Under the pieces are notes generated by a model, which was given only the letters and a program-made list of their open reading frames with translations, had not been told where the DNA came from and searched no databases. From Microcebus murinus (Eukaryota > Chordata > Mammalia > Primates > Cheirogaleidae), in contig NC_134106.1 in assembly GCF_040939455.1 (NCBI RefSeq), positions 40,074,001 through 40,138,000 of the forward strand: DNA of 64,000 nucleotides, given 5' to 3'. The position numbers and the translations under genes were made by a program. Positions 1 to 10,450 of the stretch are shown one piece after another; positions within the stretch are counted from its first letter, which is position 1, and every line of letters begins with the position of its first letter.

Positions 1-555
1 TGTCCATATGGTGACAGTATCCACACACAGCAACTTATGTCTTTCTCGTGATCTCTCAAGTGGCTGGCAAGGGATAACAGAGAGGAATCCAAAAGTGGAG
101 TCCAGCCAGAGGAGAGGCTGGCAGGGGTTAGGCCAGAAGGTCGGAGATTCTCTGGAAAGCTGAGGTTGAAGAAAAATCTGGATTGAAGCTCTGTAGACAG
201 ACAGGCCACCCCCAGGATTGTGGGTTGTCATACAGGTGTGCAGGGGCTAAAAGACCATTATACGCAAGTTAGAGAGCAGGTGCCTGGGAGCCAGACCATG
301 TCTGGGCCTCAGTTGATGGTGGGGAGGGGCTTCTATAGGGTCAGCAAGTCTGGCCTTTGTGGGCGCAGGCCTGGTGGGGCTGACCTTGAACTTGCAGCAG
401 GTTTCTAGAGGCAACTGGGGAAGGAGTGTGGGGATAATAACTGGACCTCTCCATTATGGTCTTACTCTTAGTTCTCTGTGATTCTCTGTAGAAAAAGTTC
501 TAGCCTTTTCTTTCTTTTCCCAGCTCTTCTTTAGGCCAGGATGAATAAGATCCCT
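1..555. other. Single-copy-looking DNA, nothing recognised
   Basis: No repeat family, exon or RNA gene is recognised. Composition is ordinary, with a mildly GC-rich stretch around 280-420. The short open frame at 220-408 has no recognisable motif and is treated as chance. Confidence 0.5.
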
Positions 556-692
556 TGGGTGCCTATTAAAATTACAGTTTCCTGGGACTTATCCCAGTGA
601 TTCCATTTCATTAGGTCTGGGATGGGCCCAATAATCTGCAATTTTAACAGCCACACAAGTTGATTCTGAAACAAGGGTCTTAGGACTCCATG
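556..692 (+). repeat. MER5-like DNA transposon relic
   Basis: The stretch has the order seen in MER5A-type hAT-Charlie elements: a C-T-G-G-G core, then a segment resembling 'TCAGTAGGTCTGGGATGGG', then 'AATCTGCAATTTTAACA' and a degraded terminus. It is a short non-autonomous copy, strongly diverged. Family assignment is by eye. Confidence 0.6.
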
Positions 693-1535
693 TGACAAAC
701 ATTACCTTAGAGTACTACATAAAATCTAGAACTGGATTTTATTTGAAGAGGTATTAAAACAATCTGTTCTGAAGAATATCCACATGCCATTGATAACTGT
801 TGGCTAAACAGGAACTTGCTGTTGCCTTTCTGACTGCATCATGGGCAATAGCCAGGAGCTCAAACTGATGTAAGGAAAAGCTATATTTCATCATATGCAT
901 GCATGTAGAGACATATAGTTCATGGCACTACACTTACCTGTGTGCACACATGTAATTCATTTATCTTGACTCTAAGTAGCCGGAATTGTCATTCAGGAAT
1001 TAAAACCCATTTCTGTAAATGGATAGTGGCTTTTGCTGCTCCTGACTATGGATTGAAATGGACAACCAGAAATGTTGACGTTTGTCTGTTTGTGTCATTA
1101 TTGCTACGGTGTGATATCCGGCCCCACTCCAACAACTCTAAAAGCCTTTGCAATGTTTTTTTCTAATGAGGATATGAATAGCAAATGTTTGTAAGGTATA
1201 GAGATGATGTATCCACAGGGCTTCAAAGTTTAACTGTTTCTTCTTTCAGTCTTGAGCAGAAGGAATGTTTGAGGAGACTCAGTTCACTCTGCAAGTATGT
1301 GATGTGCAGCACCTGGCTTCCTTGCTTGTGACATTTGCTGAGGATGATTCTGGAAAGTCAGGACTCTTCTGGAAGGGTATGTTGCTGTTACAGCCAGAGA
1401 TGATGGTGCTTCTCACTGGTTATGCTGAGTCTGGGTTAGCCTTGGGCTTTACATCTGTATTATTGTTGTTTTTTAAGGTCTCTGTCATTATGTTTAGAGG
1501 TAATTTGTTATGTGATTGGAAAAAGGCCAATACTA
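693..1535. other. Single-copy-looking DNA
   Basis: No repeat is recognised. A polypyrimidine tract ending in AG at 1249, an open stretch and a GGGTATGT at about 1376 resemble an exon outline. This is weak and is listed under findings. Confidence 0.4.
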
Positions 1536-1537
1536 CA

Positions 1538-1705
1538 TATGTATTTAGTGGTGGTCTGATGTCTTGGATCTTGCTCCTGTCCATTACTAGCCAGCTGTGT
1601 GATTCTAATCAAGACACTGAATCTCTTAGTCCTTGGTTTTTTCATCTTTAAACCGAGGATGGTACTTGTCTTACCTTCAAAGTCTTTGGCAGGGTCAAAT
1701 GAGAA
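1538..1705 (+). repeat. MIR SINE relic
   Basis: This tRNA-derived SINE core has 'CCAGCTGTGTGATTCTAATCAAG' followed by a 'CCTTGGTTTTTTCATCTTTAAA' block, the diverged MIR core (consensus: tagctgtgtgaccttgggcaag, then cctcagtttcctcatctgtaaaatg). The open frame across it is incidental. Confidence 0.6.
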
Positions 1706-2423
1706 ACTAGGAGGGAAATTTTGGGGGAAACATAAACTTGATCCAAATCCAGACAGTACAATTATTTTAGACCTGTTTTTAATAGACACTCATGGTGGGA
1801 AAATACATCACAGTCTTTATATTGATGCCTGACATCCAGAAACCCAGTTCAAAACAAACACTATTTTTATAAAGTTTTAAAAATAAAAACCAGCAGTATT
1901 TGTACTCACCTCTCCTCTTGACAATGATTTATTTCTTCTTTTTCAAAACATGTGATATTCAGGAATCTCTCATCTGAAGAAGTCAGTGTTTGCACAAATC
2001 CATTTATCTGTATTGCAGACATAGGAAGTAACCCATAAAATTAAAGGAACATTGAAGAATCATAACTCTGGAGAGAGCAGTGGTTCCAATGGTGACAGCA
2101 GAAGTTAGGAACTTGCTGTGGATTGCTAACATTGTCATTGGTCATCTGAGGTGTCCAGTCCTATGGGATATTTATAGCAGGAACCATAAAACCATTTATC
2201 AGCTGGGTGAGAGGTGGTTTCACACATATCCGTTAGGCAATTAAGTCTGCAATTGAGCATGTACTAAGCATAAATCTGTAAACTTAATGTCACGACATCT
2301 GTCCCATCACTAGGAAATAACTATCTTAAGAATATGTGGTTTAATGTATTTGTCAATATCTGCACAGTTCAATTGCATTAATATTAGGATCGTCCAGGGT
2401 AGAGTAATTAAAATGCTGCTACT
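1706..2423. other. Single-copy-looking AT-rich DNA
   Basis: No repeat or gene is recognised. The stretch is AT-rich and ends at the inverted arm of the L1 that starts near 2424. Confidence 0.4.
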
Positions 2424-2655
2424 AGACATTTTAATAATGTTGATTCTACCGACCCATGAACATTGTATGGTTTTCTACCTGTTTATATCCTCTGCTGTTT
2501 CCTTCCTCAGTGTTTCCTAGTTCTCCCTGTAGAGGTCTTTTACCTCCTTAGTTAAATATATTCCTAGGTATTTTATTTTCTTTGTTGTTATTGTGAGGGT
2601 ATTGAGTCTTTGATTTGGTTCTCAGTTTGACTATTGTTGGCATATAGGAATTTGG
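2424..2655 (-). mobile_element. L1 ORF2 fragment, inverted 5' arm
   Basis: Reverse-strand L1 ORF2 sequence, covering the stretch just before and including 'AGAATCAACATTATTAAAATG'. It abuts a forward L1 segment that begins with the same roughly 35 bases. This head-to-head arrangement with a short overlap is the signature of twin priming during L1 retrotransposition. The arm is about 230 bp. Confidence 0.85.
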
Positions 2656-3413
2656 GTTGGCAGAATCAACATTGTTCAAATGTCTACCCAAAGTGATCTA
2701 CAGAGTCAATGCAATGCTTATTAAAATACCAACATCATTTTTTGCAGATCTAGAAAAAGTAATTCTATGCTTCATATGGAACCAGAGAAGATCGTGTATA
2801 GCAAAAGCAATCTTAAGCAAAAAGAACAAATTGGAAGGCATCAATTTACCAGATTTCAAGCTATACTATAAGTCTATAGTAAGTAAAACAGCATGGTATT
2901 GGCACAAGAACAGAGACATAGACCAATGGAACAGAACTGAGAACCCAGATTTAAAACCATCCTCATGTAGCCATCTAATCTTTGAAAAAGCAGACAAAAA
3001 CATACACTGGGGAAAAGAATCCTTGTTTAATAAATGGTGCTGGGAAAATTGGATAGCCACATGTAGACGACTGAAACAGGTTCTGCATCTTTCACCTCTC
3101 ACAAAAATCAACTCATGGTGGATAATGAACTTAAACCTAAGGCATGAAACTATAAGAATTATGGAAGAAAATGTTGCAAAAACTCTTGTAGACATTAGCC
3201 TAGGTAAAGAATTTATGAAGAAGACCCCCAAAGGCAATCACAGCAACACCAAAAATCAATAAATAGGATCTGATCAAATTAAAAAGCTTCTGCACAGCCA
3301 AGGAAACTATCATGAGAGCAAACAGACAACTTATAGAATGGGAGAAAATATTTGCATGTTATATATCTGATAAAGGGCTGATAACTACAATCTATAGAGA
3401 ACTCAGGAAAATC
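2656..3413 (+). pseudogene. L1 ORF2 C-terminal fragment, forward arm
   Basis: A 201-codon stretch (2657-3262) stays open and reads as the L1 ORF2 protein region after the reverse transcriptase domain. Recognisable landmarks include [53 protein letters not shown] and [14 protein letters not shown]. After a stop the same homology continues in other frames to about 3413, where it ends mid-ORF2. The terminal Cys-rich segment, 3' UTR and A-tail are absent. The open frame begins at a non-ATG codon and has no promoter of its own, so it is a dead retrotransposon piece. Confidence 0.9.
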
Positions 3414-4403
3414 AGTCACCCTACCCACATGCCCACATTGCTCCTTCATAGGGAATGACTGCTCTCCTGCATTAGCCAACCTAGCAAAGTCTACGCCAGT
3501 CTGCAAAGTCTGCTGCAAATCTGACCTTTCTATGAAGCTCCCGCCCCAGCTTCTATCCTGTTTCTCTTCGCCCTGAGTTTTCAAAGAGCCAGATGCTTGG
3601 TTCTTTGAAGAAACAATAAAAAATTATTGTTGTTTTTAAATTCCCAAAGCTTTGAATATTAAGAAAAATATGAGAATGTCAAAGTAAAAAGTTTCTGTTG
3701 TTGTTTTGTTTTTGTAAAATCAAATCATAAACCACAGAATAGGAGACAATACATGATGATTACTGAGGAGTTTTTGGAGGTAAAAATCCTTTCTGGGCAG
3801 TTGGTAAGGAGTTTTGTGAGAGATTTAGGAGAGGAGATTTAGAGCTACTGTTGGGCCCACTCCAATTCTGGGTTTCGAGGGTGGAAAGTACACACTTTGG
3901 ATAGATTTGGGATCTGAGGCCAGAAGGGGCACACATCCCACTTCCTGAGGGGAATTTTGGGAGGAAGAAGCCCAACAGGGTGCCCATTTCAACATGGTGG
4001 CTTCTGAAGGAAAGAAATGGCAAGAGGTAGTTTTAGACCAAAAGAGGGCCTGCCCTAGATATTCTCCTTCCCTTTCCAGCCTGGTCTCCTTTGCTTCTAT
4101 CAGGCATGGAGAAGATCTAGAAGTCCCTTAGATATTGATAGTTTACCTGAAGGGTCTGACAGGGCTTCACTTTGGGGTAGGTCAGGGAGCCCAAGGCAGG
4201 TGCTGCAGGTGGATGTCTTAAGCATGAGACTGAATTGATGGAGAAGTGGCCAGGGCTGAAAAAGTCAGCAGAACCAGTAAAAGCCAAGGTGTAAAGGTGT
4301 AGGCTGAGATGGGAGGAAGAACTCAAGCTGTTTCTGGAGCAATTCAGGCTTGCTTATGCTAAGAGAAATGATGGAAAGATATTCCTGAGGAAAGTGAACT
4401 TAG
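3414..4403. other. Single-copy-looking DNA 3' of the truncated L1
   Basis: No repeat is recognised with confidence. An AATAAA within 'AACAATAAAAAATTATTG' (about 3613) is not preceded by a recognisable gene. The purine-rich segment 3800-4030 has no ORF of note. Confidence 0.4.
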
Positions 4404-4840
4404 GCCACTCAGTTATTAATTATGATGAGTGCCATGAAGGAAACGAACCAAGGTGGTGACGGAGGATTACAGGTTCTTGGGCTACACAGATGGCATTGAC
4501 AGTGGGGGCAGGATGAGAAGAAGGTGACTGTATAGGAGGAAGGGTTTCAGGCAGGGCAAACAGTGCATGAAGGCTCCAGGAGCAGAGAGAGCAGGGGCCT
4601 TGGAGAGCTGAAGGGACACCCGAGCCACTGGGTTGTCGTTGTGAGGAAGAGACAGAGGAAGGTCAGACAGGACTTGTGGCCTTGGAACTCAGTTTGGATT
4701 TTTGTCCTCAGTGTAATGGGAAGCTATCAAATGGGTTTGAACAAAGGAGTGATATGGTTTGATGAGCTTTTGAAAGATTACTATGACTGCTCTGTGGAGC
4801 CCAGGTTGGAGAGGGCTTGAGAATGGAAGCTGGGGACAAG
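4404..4840 (-). repeat. L2 LINE relic, antisense
   Basis: In + orientation the stretch shows the usual reverse-complement L2 landmarks in order: a 'GATGAGTGCCATGAAGGAAA' block, a 'GGCAGGGCAAACAGTGCA' block, a 'TTGGATTTTTGTCCTCAGTG' block with 'ATGGGAAGC', then 'GGAGTGATATGGTTTGAT' and 'ACTGCTCTGTGGAG'. The 85-codon open frame inside is incidental. Confidence 0.65.
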
Positions 4841-4974
4841 ATCCTCCCACTCACACAGGAAAGCCTGACATGTTCAGTTCCTTTGTTCCTTTTGGTTCCT
4901 TTGCCCTGAACACTCTTTCTGTCCTGGGCTTAGACATGGGACAGAGGTGCCCCAAAAGTCTTTCAGGAGTTCAG

Positions 4975-5400
4975 TTCCATTTAATACATATTTATTAAAC
5001 ATCTCTGTATACTCATCCCTGAGCAAGGCACTGTAGAGGATGCAAGAGACAAAGGTCTGAGTTCTGTCTCTAAGGAGCTTCAAAATTACCTAAAGAGAAA
5101 AGAAATTTGTTTATTAATCTAAAATATAGCCATACTCTACCATCTAGGTTCTGGACTTGGGGAAAGATTAAGATATGATCTTTGCTCGGGAAGTGGTTGT
5201 GTTCTGGGAAGATAGAAGTTTAAAGAAAAGTCTGTATGATGCTCTACAATAGTGGTCTATGCTGAGTGTTAAGGGACAAGTCTTGCTGTGTGAGGCTGGG
5301 AAGCTTCCCAGAGGAAGTGAAATTAGTATTGGATCTTAGCCATGAATAGGGATGGGTTGGAAGCAAAGGTGAGAAAGGGCATTTTAGGCTTAATCCTATT
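4975..5400 (-). repeat. L2 LINE relic with 3' end, antisense
   Basis: The stretch begins with the reversed L2 3' tail ('ATTTATTAAACATCTCTGTA', then GCAAGGCACTGTAGAGGATG) and runs on into ORF-derived L2 sequence ('TTCCCAGAGGAAGTGA'). It probably belongs to a second L2 copy beside 4404-4840, or to the same broken element. Confidence 0.6.
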
Positions 5401-5660
5401 CAAAAGTGGGCTTTGGGATTCTATGCTTGATTTGAGTCAACAGTGTGAGCTGGCTGCTAAGAAAGCAAACATCATTTAGGTTGCATTAATGAAAACATAG
5501 TTTCTAGAAGGAAGGAGGAGATGGGTGTGTGGTGCTCTTCTGACCACCCAGAGTTATTATGTTAGGATCAGCGTAATTCTTTTAAAGAGGGTCATTGTCA
5601 TAGAATTAGATGGATGTGTTAGTCTGGGATCTCTGAGGAGCATATGTCAAGATAGAATTA
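5401..5660. other. Single-copy-looking DNA
   Basis: No repeat or gene is recognised up to the Alu target site at about 5661. Confidence 0.4.
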
Positions 5661-5671
5661 AAAATGTAATA

Positions 5672-5952
5672 TTTTTTTTGTTTTTTTGTTTGAGACAGAG
5701 TCTCACTCTGTTGCTCGGGCTAGAGTGCCATGGGTGGCACTAGCCTAGCTCACAGCAACCTCAAACTCCTGGGCTCAAGCAATCCTCCAGCTTCAGCCTC
5801 CTGAGTAGCTGGGACTACAGACACATACCACCGGGCCCTGCTAATTTTTTTTGTTTTTAGTAGAGACCGAGTCTCACTGTTGTTCAAGCTGGTCTGGAAC
5901 TCCTGGGCCCAAGCGATTTAGGATTACAGGCGTGAGCCATCGTGCCTGGCCA
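5672..5952 (-). mobile_element. Alu SINE, antisense
   Basis: This 7SL-derived dimeric SINE is inserted in reverse: a T-run at 5672, then the GAGACAGAGTCTCACTCTGT block, an A-rich linker equivalent, and the left-arm end GTGAGCCATCGTGCCTGGCC. The left arm has lost a block before 'GGATTACAGGCGTGAGCC'. A target-site duplication is visible with one mismatch: AAAATGTAAT (5661-5670) and AAAACGTAAT (5953-5962). Confidence 0.93.
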
Positions 5953-5962
5953 AAACGTAATG

Positions 5963-7199
5963 ATTTTTAAAGAGAAATGCCTTGAAAGAATGCTAGGGAG
6001 GGAGCCAGGGAAGGCTGGGGGAGCCATCTGACCACAATACAAATCTGACCTTGATTGCAGGAGAGAGGGGAGAAATTTGGGTGGAAGCATTCCAGACTTC
6101 CATGCAGGTTAAGGAAGCGTTGACAAGACCTTTAGGGAGTCCTTGAGCTAAAGTTAGCTGGCAGAGGCGTTCTGTGTTTCCCAGGATTTAATATCCCCAA
6201 TGCACTTAGTCATTCGCTGGAAGCAGCCTGGAGGAAGTGTGGCCTTAGTGCAAACATGGAGGAGCTTGAGCTGGGTTTTAAGGACAAACCCCAAGTCTTT
6301 AGGTGGAGGTAGGGGAAAGGATTCCACTAATATTTAAAAAGGCATTGGATATGGGATAACATTTAATTTTTATGTGAATAACATAATTGCATTATTTTTC
6401 CCCCATTTGTAGACACTATGGAAGGATAGATTTGGGATCAGTATAAACAAGAACTTCCTGGTGGATGGAGTTTTTGCACAGGTGTGATAGGGTTGCCTTG
6501 GTGAGTTTTTAGTGCTGCTAAGATCTAGCTGGGGGAGCTGTTAGCACGGGTGAGGTCAGGGAAGGGTAGTTGTGATATTTGAGAGAACTTGAATCCTTGA
6601 GATTCTATTACTCAGAGGAGGGAGCCCTTTCTGTCCTACAATACCTAGAAGATCATCATAACCCCTAGGAAAGTGGACCCCAGAACGACTGTCTGTACCC
6701 CCTCCACCTCAGGCTGCACACTGGCCTGCAATTTCCTCTTGGTTAGGGGTGGGGAAAAGTGGCCTGTTTCTTGGAAGGGCCAATTTCAATGCCCAGCCTG
6801 TACCATACCACAAAGACTGGGAGTCCCAGGCTGTGACTCTTTCTCTGGATGATCAGAGGAGAGATTTCCATCCATCAATACTCTCCTGATTGGCCTCTCC
6901 AAAGAAGGAGGTGAGCTCATGAACATGCATGATGCACTATACTTGCAGCAAAGGCCTCCCAAATACTCCATCCTTCCTGGTGATGCCCACCGTGGAGGCT
7001 TGATAAATATGAGAGGAAATGGCTGCTAATCAGCAAAGAATTTGCAAATCTTCCTGACAGTATCCATTTTTAATGGAATCAGATACTACTTGTTTAATTA
7101 GACAGAAGAACGATCAAAAAGATGTTTGTTTTTCAGAAGAAAAATCATAGGAGTCACTAAAGTGACAATTTCACAAACTATTCCTAAGGCATTACTGGT
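5963..7199. other. Single-copy-looking DNA with a possible L2 trace
   Basis: A segment around 6225-6335 ('GCCTGGAGGAAGTGTGGCC', 'GAGCTGGGTTTTAAGGA') resembles reversed L2 but is too short to be sure. No gene, RNA or other repeat is recognised in the rest. Confidence 0.35.
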
Positions 7200-7344
7200 A
7201 ATTTCAGAAGCTGGCTGTCATGGAAGAAGTGTTGGTCTTAGTCCCAGCTCGGTCATGTGTTGGTTATGGGGACTTGGAAAAATATTAGTCTTTCTGGGCC
7301 TCATATTCCTTATCTGTAGAATATGGATTAAAAACCTACTGCTC
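7200..7344 (+). repeat. MIR SINE relic
   Basis: A diverged MIR core: CCCAGCTCGGTCATGTGTTG, then GACTTGGAAAAATATTAGTC, GGGCCTCATATTCCTTATCT and GTAGAATATGGATTAAAA. Confidence 0.6.
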
Positions 7345-8254
7345 CCCTGCTGCCCCTGAATCTTTGTTAGTTCTTTCTGTGTCTGTGGGATCCTTCCTCT
7401 CTCAAAGCCTCAGGCAAGACCATTGACTGCTGCATCTAGGCCCTACACTGAGCCCAAGCTGGGGAATGCCAGAAGAGAAACAGCTGCTCCTTCGGCCCCT
7501 ACAGTGCCTCCCAAGACTCCCAAAGAATGGAATTACCCTCAACAGGAAGGGTTTTAGATAATGAGTGGCCAAATACAAAGCAACACAAAACAAATAGCCA
7601 GTGGCCACTATACTATCTGTCCAGAATTTGTGAAATTGATGAATGTATATGGAAGAATCTAGCTCTAGTCTGGAGCTAGAATGGCCCTTCTGTTGTCCTG
7701 AGTTGGGCCAGGTTGAGCCAAGTTGGCTGGGTTGTTAATGCTGGTTGGTTATATTTGATTAATCATTGAATGTGGGCCACCTGGAGAAAGGACTGTGCTC
7801 TTGGCTAAGGGGGTCCCTGCAGCTGAGGCAATCTCTGAAGGGCTGACAGCTGAAGGCTGGCTGCTGTCCTCAGCCCCAGCAGCTGTGGCAACAAGTGCTT
7901 CCATAAAGGGGGATCTGGGCAGAACCCGGCAGTGTTCACCATGGACTTCCTCCCTGCTTCTCCAGCCAGCTTCAGCAAGAGAGAAGCCGCTCTGCTGCTC
8001 TGAAAGGTGAGTTCTTGTGCTCAAGATGTTTGGGCATCACTGCTCTTGTCTATCCCTCTTATCTTTTATGTGAGGAAATTGAGGACCAACTTCTCTGACT
8101 CCTAACATAGTATCCTTTCCATTATACCACGGCTTGCACCTTCTTACACTCTTGAAGACAGACTGGCTGTGACAGACGCTATTGGTTTCTTAGAAATACT
8201 CATTTTCTTTCGTTCTTACTAATAGAACCTCAGTTTGTGCTCTGTGGCATGTGT
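7345..8254. other. Single-copy-looking DNA, possible exon outline
   Basis: Mostly unrecognised. A perfect stem (TCTAGCTC/GAGCTAGA, 7658-7680) lies here. A strong splice-donor-like GAAAG|GTGAGTTC at about 8006 ends an open stretch starting at 7795. Around 8050-8140 a weak reversed MIR trace is possible. Confidence 0.35.
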
Positions 8255-8620
8255 TCAGCTAAAGGACCTAATCTCCCAGCCTAGTTTTCAGCTAGTGGTA
8301 TCTTGTAACAAAGTTTGGCTAATGAGAAGTAAGCAGAAGGCTTCTAGGGGTGGGGGGAACTCTACTTTCTTAATGCAAGCACCATCCCTCCTCTTTTACT
8401 TCCTCCTGCTGCTGGGATGTAGCCATCGTAGATGGAGATCTTGCAGCCATTCTAAGAGAGTGAGGACAAGGCTCATGCCCTAAAAATGGCAGAACAGAAA
8501 GCTGGAAGTACCTGAGTCCCAGATAACCATTGTGTGGCTCTCATCTATTGCCACTGGACCTATATGAGGGGAAAAAATGAACACTAGTTAAGGCAGTGCT
8601 ATTTGAAATTTGGGTTTTCA
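8255..8620 (+). repeat. Ancient interspersed repeat, family not named
   Basis: The order of blocks recurs in many mammalian loci: 'TTTGGCTAATGAGAAGTAAG', 'CTCTTTTACTTCCTCCTGCT', 'GGGATGTAGCCATCGTAGAT', 'AAAATGGCAGAACAGAAAGC' and 'CCTGAGTCCCAGATAACC'. I think it is an old LTR- or DNA-transposon-derived element but cannot name the family. Confidence 0.45.
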
Positions 8621-8739
8621 AATCCAGTTTCAGCTAAACAGGAAGTGGGATCTTGGGCTGGATGTATTCAGATTAACATCTTCATTTGCCCTGGTCTCTG
8701 AGGCATCCTTGGATTTCTGCATAAAGATTTGGTGAAAGG

Positions 8740-8872
8740 AAAAGACATTGGATTGTGAATTTAGAAAACTGGGCTCCGACTCCAGTTCTGCCATTCACTA
8801 GTTGTATAATTTTTGGACAAGTTAGCCTCTTTGGGGCTCAGTTTCCCCTAATATAAAGAGAGTGTTGGAATA
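8740..8872 (+). repeat. MIR SINE relic
   Basis: A clear MIR core: 'CAGTTCTGCCATTCACTAGT', 'GGACAAGTTAGCCTCTTTGG', and GGCTCAGTTTCCCCTAATAT. Confidence 0.75.
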
Positions 8873-8874
8873 GA

Positions 8875-10009
8875 GCTCAAATCTTTCCATTGCTCTACAT
8901 CACCGTTCTTTTCATCCTATTAGTCTACACTGGGAATGGATCTGTGTAGTCACACTTTTAGGTAGTAGTTTCGGGTTAGGAGGTTGTCAGTGTGACAAAT
9001 GTGAGAAATATCTTTACTTTAAAATGTTATTTCTTGCTAAGTATAATCCAGTTTCCTAAGGATTTTCTTCATAAAAATTCTTTGTATTTTTTGTGGGTTG
9101 ATTATTGACTTAATTAGTGTAATTAAGCACACTTAGAAAATTAGTGCAGATCTGTATAATCAGGTACTAACAATGTCTAATTAGGTAACTACATCTTGTA
9201 ATTAGAGACTTGAAAATGCAGTGCCATTTTAGAGTTCTCATTCTACTTTGTCAAAAAATTGTCCCAAATCTATACACAGATCATTTAAGAAATGTGTTTA
9301 CCCCACAGCTGAATGGGTGTTTTTTATTCTTGTAAATTATTAACAGTAATTTTTTTTTCCTATTAGGTAGTAATAGCTTTGTATTGTTTTTCAAATCAAA
9401 CTTTTTTTGGTCACAGAAATAAAATAAATTTCCTTCATACTTTTTTTAAAGTAGTGTATAATTCAAAATATCAATTAAGGGGTTTGAAAAATGAAAAGAA
9501 AGAAATCCTAGTTTCATTTTGGAGCTTGTAAAATAGAAGGTGTCAGGGTTAGAAATCGTGATTTGAATTCTGAAACGGGAAATCCAGAAATAGCATTTCA
9601 TGAATAACACTGAAGTCACATCATCAGTCTTTGGAATTAGTTTGACTAATTTTTCAGGTATATTGGATGCAAATAATTTTTCTTTTTTGACAAATTCATT
9701 ATAGGGGTTCCAAGGTGATGGAAAAGTGCTTCAGATTTTTTGAGGTCCCTAGTTTTACAAATGGATTTGCAAGAATGGTCCTCAGGAGAGCACCCAGAAA
9801 ATCTCAAAGGGAATCATTATGAGAACATCAAGTCTTACTGTTCTGTGCATGGGCTAAGAGCTTCATGCGAGCAGCTACCATATTGATGGAGCAGAAAACT
9901 ATAAAGAATAACTCATGTTTAAGACACACAGAGGCAAAATGATATGGCCTTTAATGATCCCCTTCCTTAAAACTTGAGATCAGCCCCTACGAGATAAAGT
10001 ACCCTAGGC
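8875..10009. other. AT-rich single-copy DNA with TAATTA cluster
   Basis: No repeat is recognised. Four TAATTA cores lie within 94 bp (9111, 9120, 9178, 9199), in a long AT-rich, repeat-free stretch. This is compatible with a homeodomain-bound regulatory element, but that is inference. Confidence 0.4.
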
Positions 10010-10190
10010 TGGGAGGTAGCACACTTCATTCTGGTGCCAGCTCTGCTACTGACCAGCATTATGATTATTTTTTTCCTGTTTCCTCACCTGGGATATGTGC
10101 CTGAAAATTGGTTCTTTTAGTTTATACAATTGTGAGGATCAAATGGACAAACAATATGAGAAAGGGCAAAGAAAATTATATAGCACTATA
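10010..10190 (+). repeat. MIR SINE relic
   Basis: MIR-like order: 'GTGCCAGCTCTGCTACTGAC', then 'CTGTTTCCTCACCTGGGATA', 'ATTGTGAGGATCAAATGGA' and 'AATTATATAGCACTATATTC'. It is degraded in the middle. Confidence 0.55.
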
Positions 10191-10315
10191 TTCTAATGTT
10201 TTATTAATATTTGGGGGCAGTGGGTATCTTTTTGGTGCCCTTCCATTTTCTTTACATAAGTCTCTACTTGCTCCTCTCCTTCATGCAAATATAGCTTTTT
10301 AAAGCTTTCAGGGAT

Positions 10316-10450
10316 CTTTGACAAAATATCATTTTTCAGATGCAGCTGAGGCCCAGAGAGGTCAAGTGGCTTGTGTAGGGTTCAAAGTTAGCTAGCAACA
10401 GAGCCGTTCTAGAATGCAATTTGGCTCCCAATCAAGTACTCTTTCCAATG
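10316..10450 (-). repeat. MIR SINE relic, antisense
   Basis: Reverse MIR core: 'TTTTTCAGATGCAGCTGAGG', CCCAGAGAGGTCAAGTGGCT, and 'AAAGTTAGCTAGCAACAGAG'. Confidence 0.65.

Noticed and set aside
2657..3262. 201-codon open frame as a host gene
   Set aside because: It is L1 ORF2 sequence with no 5' start, promoter or 3' end, so it is retrotransposon debris.
3600..3640. Polyadenylation site of a gene at AACAATAAAAAATT
   Set aside because: No recognisable exon or transcript body precedes it, and such hexamers are common by chance in AT-rich DNA.
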